64,000 bases of DNA, taken from the NCBI GenBank assembly GCA_016938695.1, contig JAFGUC010000006.1, positions 186,001 through 250,000 of the forward strand, given 5' to 3'. Position numbers and translations under genes: made by a program. The notes beneath the pieces are model-generated. The model was not told the origin of the DNA and searched no databases. It saw nothing but the letters and a program-made list of their open reading frames with translations. The DNA is from Candidatus Woesearchaeota archaeon. GTDB lineage: Archaea; Nanobdellota; Nanobdellia; Woesearchaeales; JAFGUC01. Below, piece after piece: positions 59,906 through 64,000 of the stretch (position 1 is the first letter of the stretch; every line of letters starts with the position of its first letter).

Positions 59906-60640
59906 TCTTTATTGTGTAAAACTTTTCTGATTTTATATTTTTAGAATTATGCCTATTTAGGTTGTATTGCTTGAATTTGAGGTGTTTGGGTTTTGTTATG
60001 TTGTTTTTGAATAGTGCCTATTTGTTTATTGCAGTTTTTTGGTTGTTTTTTTAAAATTATTTTTTTGCTTGATTTCTTTTTTCAAGACTTTTTCTCTTGT
60101 TTTTGTATCTAACTATGTAAAATTTGGCGATTTTTTGTGTTTTTTCGGAAAATTTAAATTTGTCTTGTCGGGATAATATTGACTTTTTTATTTATTATTT
60201 AGAATGCTTTTTGTATTTTGTAAACACATTTCGGAATGTTTTTTATAAAATTTGACAAAAAATTTTAGTTTTTATTTTCTTAGAATTTGACTTTTTTTTG
60301 TCGTCGTGATTATGTTCTTTTTTGTTTTATTTTTTTATTTTTTATTTTTTTAGCAATTTATCGTCTTTGTTTTATTTATTTTATTTTAATTAGTTTTTTT
60401 ACTTTGTTTTATCGAGTACGTTTAGTTGTTTTTTATGTGTTGTTTGTTTGTGATCCTGTGTATTTTTTATTTTGTTGAAGTTTAACTTAAAAACCAAGAA
60501 CTAAATATTTTAAGCAAAACTTAAAAGATTTGGTTAGTTTATTGACTAAAATATTTAAGCAAGAATTAAATTTTTTATTTCTTTTCTTCCGTCTGTTATT
60601 CTGTAAAATGTCTCAAAAAATGCTTGTTTTTTGTGGCATT

Positions 60641-60653
60641 CGACATTATGTCG
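60641..60653. repeat. Perfect short palindrome
   Basis: CGACAT-T-ATGTCG, six base pairs around a single base, with partial extension (ATT on the left, GAAT on the right). Confidence 0.5.
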
Positions 60654-60711
60654 GAATTGTTTGAAAAACTAGTTTTTTTGAAAAAGATCAAAAATGACCC
60701 TTTTTGGATAT

Positions 60712-60862
60712 AATCCCGTCCCAGTCGGGATTTTGCACGGGTTTATGTCGTTTTTCCGACAAAACAGTTTAAGGGGGTTTTGTTCGAGAACCCAGGTTGC
60801 TGAGTGTGAATTTGGTGTTTGATGCAAGTTTCGTGTAAAATTCCGTCTCAGTCGGCATTTTG
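60712..60862 (+). repeat. Two near-identical 24-mers, one forming a hairpin
   Basis: Copies at 60712-60735 and 60839-60862 agree at 21 of 24 positions (core CCGTC(C/T)CAGTCGG). The first forms AATCCCG/CGGGATT with a 7-base loop. Between them TGTCG/CGACA (60746-60761) makes another small hairpin. These are the most GC-rich elements in an otherwise T/A-rich region. Confidence 0.6.
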
Positions 60863-61368
60863 TAGAATAATATTTAAACTAAAAACTTTTTGGCGTTGTA
60901 GACGGGAAAATTAGAGATTTTTTGGTATATTTGTATTACTTTTTTTATCTTTCGCGATAGAGCATTATTTTAATTATGACTAAATATTTTCAGCAGTGCT
61001 TAAAATTTTAATTTTTGTTTGAGATTTGATGTTTTTTGATGTTTTTTTAGTCGGTAAAATGCCTTTTTTTGTTTAAATTATTTAGATTTTAATTTTTATA
61101 TTTAAGTGTGTATTTTGTAGAATTTTGTTTATTATAATTACGAATTTGTTATATAAAAATACCGACAAAAATTTTGCTAGCAATTTTTTGTTTTTTAAAA
61201 TATTAGTTTTTTTGATGTAAAATAGGTTAAATTTTACATAATAACTAGTATTTTTACATAGTTTATTGAAATTTGTAATAGGCACTATGTGTTTTTAGGT
61301 TATTTTATTTAAATTCTTGAACTATATGCTTTGTATTCTTAGTTTTTGACTTTAAAATGATTAAAAAA

Positions 61369-61378
61369 GTATATAATC
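61369..61378 (+). promoter_or_regulatory. TATA box for the PAS gene
   Basis: AGTATATAAT about 27 nt upstream of the ATG at 61401, predicting a leaderless transcript. Confidence 0.5.
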
Positions 61379-61400
61379 TTCAATATATTATTTATCAAAC

Positions 61401-61862
61401 ATGGAATCAAATAATCTTAATTTAGCAAAGTTTAATATGGCTGTTTTAGAAGGGAAAGCAACTTGGTGGCAAATGGAATTACCTTCTGGAAATGTTTTTT
61501 TTGGTGATGTCAAGTCAAAAATGTTAGGATATCCTGAAAGTAAATTTAAAAAATATACTGATTTTACTAATCTTTTACATCCAGAAGATTATGATAAGGC
61601 AATGAATGCGATGAAAGAGCATTTAGATGGCTCTAAACCTTTGTACGATGTTATTTATAGAATTCGGTCTAAAAATGGTTCTTATTTAACATTTTATGAT
61701 TGTGGAAAAATTATAAAAAAAAGGGGAGATAATATCACTTTGATGGGTTTTGTTATGTCTGTTGGTGATTTAGATAATATTGATGAACAAATGAAAGATT
61801 TTAAAGATTTAATTTTACATGGTAAGCCTTCCATTATTGATTTAATTTCTAAAATTAAATAA
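61401..61862 (+). CDS. Single PAS-domain protein
   Basis: 153 residues, almost entirely one PAS_3-like fold: ATWWQMELPSGNVFFGDVKS, MLGYPESKFKKYTDFTNLLH with the characteristic HPED, DVIYRIRSKNGSYLTFYDCG and the last strand MGFVMSVGD. It lacks a kinase, GGDEF or HTH output domain, so it would act as a stand-alone sensor or through a partner. A cofactor (haem, flavin) cannot be predicted from the sequence. Confidence 0.85.
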   Translation: MESNNLNLAKFNMAVLEGKATWWQMELPSGNVFFGDVKSKMLGYPESKFKKYTDFTNLLHPEDYDKAMNAMKEHLDGSKPLYDVIYRIRSKNGSYLTFYDCGKIIKKRGDNITLMGFVMSVGDLDNIDEQMKDFKDLILHGKPSIIDLISKIK

Positions 61863-61909
61863 TTTTATTTTGAATAAAAATATATAAATTAAAAGAGTAG
61901 AATCACTTT

Positions 61910-63061
61910 ATGAGACAAGTCACAAAATTTTATGTTGCTTCTTTTTTAAAAAATCAAACATATTTTACTCCAATTCTTATTTTATTTTTACAATTTCAAG
62001 CATTGTCTTTTAAGGAAATATTCTGGGTTTTTACAATTGGAAGTGTTGTTAGTTTTTTAATAGAGATTCCAACTGGAGTTTTTGCTGATTTGTATGGTAA
62101 AAGAAATAGTATTATTATTTCTAAAGCGGGAATTTTTTTATCGTATATTGTTTTTGGTTTTTCAACAAATTTTTATCATTTTGTCTTTGCCCAAATTTTG
62201 TATGAAATTGGTAATGCATTTAGGTCGGGAACTGAGACAGCATATACATATGATTATTTAAATCAAAATAAAAAAGGAAATCCGACGTACACGGAAGTTA
62301 AAGGAAAACAGAAATTTTGGGCACGTGTAGGAGAATCTGCGGCAACAGCAATTGGTGGATTTTTAGCAATTAGATATGGTTATAATTGGGTTTTTTTTAT
62401 AGCGAGTGTTCCAGCTTTTGTTAATTTCTTGGTTTCTTTGAGATGGGAAAAAATTGAAGAGAATAGTTCTAATTTTTCCGTAAGTGATTCGATTTCTCAT
62501 ATTAGAACTTCTTTAAAAGAGTTGAAGAAAAATAATTTATTGAAATTAATGACAAATATTGTCTTATTTAATTCCGTTGTTGCAGCAGTAGAAAAATTTG
62601 TTCAACCGTATATGGTTTCTGCAGGGATTCCTGTTGAATGGTTTGGTATCATTTATGCTGTATCTTTGGGATTGGCTGCTTTTTCAGTGAGGTATTCTTA
62701 TATTTTTGAACAGAAGTTAGGAAATATTCGTTCAATTAATATTTTATCATTGATTGCAGCTGTTAGTGCATTAATTATTGGACTTACTCCTGCTTCTATT
62801 TTTGGAGTTTTATTATTTTTTGTTGTGATTGTTGCAGATAATTTTAGGTCTCCTATTGTTAATAGTGAGTTTCATGATAGAATTTCTTCTAAAGGTCGTG
62901 CAACCTTAGGATCAATTTTAGAGTTATATGTTTCTTTTGGAAAGATTATGATATTGCCTGTTGCAGGTTATTTAGCTGATGCGTTTTCTTTATTAGTTGC
63001 TGTTGTTATGATGAGTGTGTTTTTGGTTGTAAATACTGTTTTCTTGCGTATAATTAGGTAA
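61910..63061 (+). CDS. Major facilitator superfamily transporter
   Basis: 383 residues, 11 to 12 membrane helices. The loop after helix 2 carries the MFS signature GVFADLYGKRNSIIISKAG (G-x-x-x-D-x-x-G-(K/R)R). RSGTETAYTYDYLNQ after helix 4 is typical of a subfamily of bacterial/archaeal MFS proteins. The substrate is unknown. TATA-like AATATATAAAT about 30 nt upstream. Confidence 0.88.
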   Translation: MRQVTKFYVASFLKNQTYFTPILILFLQFQALSFKEIFWVFTIGSVVSFLIEIPTGVFADLYGKRNSIIISKAGIFLSYIVFGFSTNFYHFVFAQILYEIGNAFRSGTETAYTYDYLNQNKKGNPTYTEVKGKQKFWARVGESAATAIGGFLAIRYGYNWVFFIASVPAFVNFLVSLRWEKIEENSSNFSVSDSISHIRTSLKELKKNNLLKLMTNIVLFNSVVAAVEKFVQPYMVSAGIPVEWFGIIYAVSLGLAAFSVRYSYIFEQKLGNIRSINILSLIAAVSALIIGLTPASIFGVLLFFVVIVADNFRSPIVNSEFHDRISSKGRATLGSILELYVSFGKIMILPVAGYLADAFSLLVAVVMMSVFLVVNTVFLRIIR

Positions 63062-63093
63062 TTTTTTTAAACTAGTTTTCATTATATATTTTC

Positions 63094-64000
63094 GTGGAGA
63101 TAAAAAACAAGTTTGCTCTTGGAACAAATAAGTTACGTAAGGATGCTTTGGATATTGTTGAGTTTGGAATTAATTCTGTTCTTCCTTCAAATTTGATTAA
63201 AAAATCGTTGAAATATAATTCTGGAGTAGTTGAGATTGAAGGAGATTCTTTTGAATGCGAAAGAATTTTTGTTGTGGGTGCTGGGAAAGCATCTGGACTA
63301 ATGGCTGTTGAGGTTGAGAAAATACTTCCTGTTGAATACGGTTTTGTTAATTGTAAGGATGATAGGTATATTACTTCTAAAATTAAAGTTGTTCGTGCTG
63401 GTCACCCTTACCCTGATGTTTATAGTATTAATGGAGTTACTGAAATGATTGGAATTAATACTAAATATCATTTGACTTCAAAGGATTTGGTTTTATGCTT
63501 AATTTCTGGCGGTGCATCATCATTGATGGTTTATCCTAAAGCAGGAATTAGTTTTGAAGATTTATCTAAAACTTATGAAATTCTAGTAAAATCTGGAATG
63601 ACAATTAATGAAATGAATATTGTCAGAAAGCATATTTCTAAAATTAAAGGTGGTAAATTTCCTAGTTATTTTGGAGATTCACAATTTGTTAGCTTAATTT
63701 TGTCAGATGTAATTGGTGATGATATTTCAATGATTGGTTCTGGTTTGACAGCTGTTGATAAAACAAGGCCAGATGATGCACTCAATATTTTGATTCGTTA
63801 TGATATTCAGAAAGAAATTCCTAAATCTGTTTTGAATGTGTTACGGGAACCATTTTATGAAAATGTTTGTGATGTTAAAAATTATATTATTGGTAACAAT
63901 AAATTAGCTTTATTATCTATGTTTGAAAAAGCTGCCGTTTTAGGATATAAACCAATTGTTTTGAACTCTAAAGTTATTGGTGATGCTCAAAAAACAGCTG
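63094..64000 (+). CDS. Glycerate 2-kinase (MOFRL family), 3' end missing
   Basis: 302 residues visible, running off the window. N-terminal VVGAGKASGLMAVEVEKIL is the nucleotide-binding-like motif of the GckA/TtuD family; VRAGHPYPD, LISGGASSLM, MNIVRKHISKIKGGK, and LSDVIGDDISMIGSGLTAVD follow in the expected order. These enzymes phosphorylate D-glycerate to 2-phosphoglycerate. The start is set at GTG 63094, about 25 nt after TTTTTTAAAC; the next ATG is deep in the conserved part, so no better start exists. Confidence 0.85.
   Translation, partial: MEIKNKFALGTNKLRKDALDIVEFGINSVLPSNLIKKSLKYNSGVVEIEGDSFECERIFVVGAGKASGLMAVEVEKILPVEYGFVNCKDDRYITSKIKVVRAGHPYPDVYSINGVTEMIGINTKYHLTSKDLVLCLISGGASSLMVYPKAGISFEDLSKTYEILVKSGMTINEMNIVRKHISKIKGGKFPSYFGDSQFVSLILSDVIGDDISMIGSGLTAVDKTRPDDALNILIRYDIQKEIPKSVLNVLREPFYENVCDVKNYIIGNNKLALLSMFEKAAVLGYKPIVLNSKVIGDAQKTA

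Larger units (their letters stand above)
60499..61006 (+). repeat. Three direct copies of an AT-rich 27-28 bp repeat
   Basis: Copies at 60499-60526, 60544-60570 and 60979-61006. Shared core (G/A)ACTAAATATTTT-(A/C)AGCA followed by CTTAAAA or ATTAAA. Copies 1 and 3 agree at 24 of 28 positions; copy 2 has an indel in the A/T run. Spacing is 45 bp and 435 bp. Confidence 0.6.
59906..61400. other. 1.5 kb AT-rich, gene-free region with repeats and palindromes
   Basis: No credible gene on either strand: the only sizeable open frames are low-complexity Phe/Leu/Lys runs without ribosome binding sites. The plus strand is extremely T-rich from 60000 to 60480. From 60490 to 61060 there are three copies of an ACTAAATATTTTAAGCAA-type repeat and two near-identical 24-mers containing CCGTC...AGTCGG, plus several palindromes. 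Candidate roles are a replication origin, a structured RNA, or a decayed mobile element. No RNA family was recognised. Confidence 0.6.

Noticed and set aside
60287-60478. 63-residue plus-strand open frame
   Set aside because: Phe/Leu/Tyr low-complexity translation of T-rich DNA; it has an ATG-like start but no promoter or ribosome binding site.
60588-60862. CRISPR array
   Set aside because: Only two good copies of the 24-mer at 127 bp spacing plus weak partial matches; no regular spacers and no cas genes.
61082-61285. 67-residue minus-strand open frame in the gene-free region
   Set aside because: Asn/Lys/Ile/Phe-rich, with no ribosome binding site and composition expected from random AT-rich DNA.

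Overview
The window reads as a piece of an AT-rich archaeal chromosome. Evidence: a complete archaeal S13-S4-S11-RpoD-tRNA-Leu-L18e-L13-S9-RpoN operon, a class I lysyl-tRNA synthetase, an S19e-L39e-L31e operon, a PAC2-type proteasome assembly chaperone, and genes that either follow a TATA box by about 25-35 nt with almost no leader or carry GGTGA-type ribosome binding sites. The many short uncharacterised proteins, the very large cysteine-rich surface proteins and the sparse metabolism suggest a DPANN lineage (Woesearchaeota/Pacearchaeota-like). That placement is inference. No rRNA, IS element or CRISPR array was seen.

Layout. (1) 0-15.7 kb: four overlapping same-strand genes for giant cell-surface proteins and a membrane partner. 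(2) 15.7-27.5 kb: a YvcK/nucleotidyltransferase/HAD fusion, a small methyltransferase-like gene overlapping a 60-residue membrane protein, an HTH regulator, an AlaX editing protein, a secreted protein, two tandem paralogous membrane proteins, a rhomboid protease and a PAC2 protein. Between them, a minus-strand micro-transcript at 22.5-22.8 kb has its own TATA box, ribosome binding site, 25-codon ORF and hairpin plus T-tract. (3) 27.5-33.6 kb: the ribosomal/RNA polymerase operon, preceded by a leader of about 150 nt that can form hairpins, then LysRS. (4) 33.6-39.2 kb: an accessory island. It holds coding remnants, a ribbon-helix-helix (RHH) regulator with likely operators, two unknown proteins sharing a tail/head motif, an Mrr-type nuclease fused to TPRs, a cytidine deaminase and a deoxyribonucleotidase. 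This is the best candidate for an undescribed, possibly defensive, system. (5) 39.4-40.6 kb: S19e-L39e-L31e on the minus strand. (6) 40.8-59.9 kb: membrane proteins, IspH and Idi, transporters (K+ channel, SulP, MATE, ABC-2, half-size MFS), an encapsulated-ferritin-like protein with no capsid gene nearby, phosphatases and small regulators. (7) 59.9-61.4 kb: about 1.5 kb of very T-rich DNA without a credible gene but with direct repeats, palindromes and a long-range inverted repeat. (8) 61.4-64 kb: a PAS protein, an MFS transporter and the start of a glycerate kinase.

Functionally the window mixes core translation and transcription with cell-envelope construction, a few salvage or protective enzymes (nucleoside phosphorylase, cytidine deaminase, ferritin-like protein), and isoprenoid genes (IspH, type 1 Idi) that are unusual as a pair in an archaeon. 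Several short genes of 25-57 codons are annotated by reading the sequence directly: rpl39e, two RHH proteins, a zinc-ribbon protein, a two-helix membrane peptide and a microprotein.
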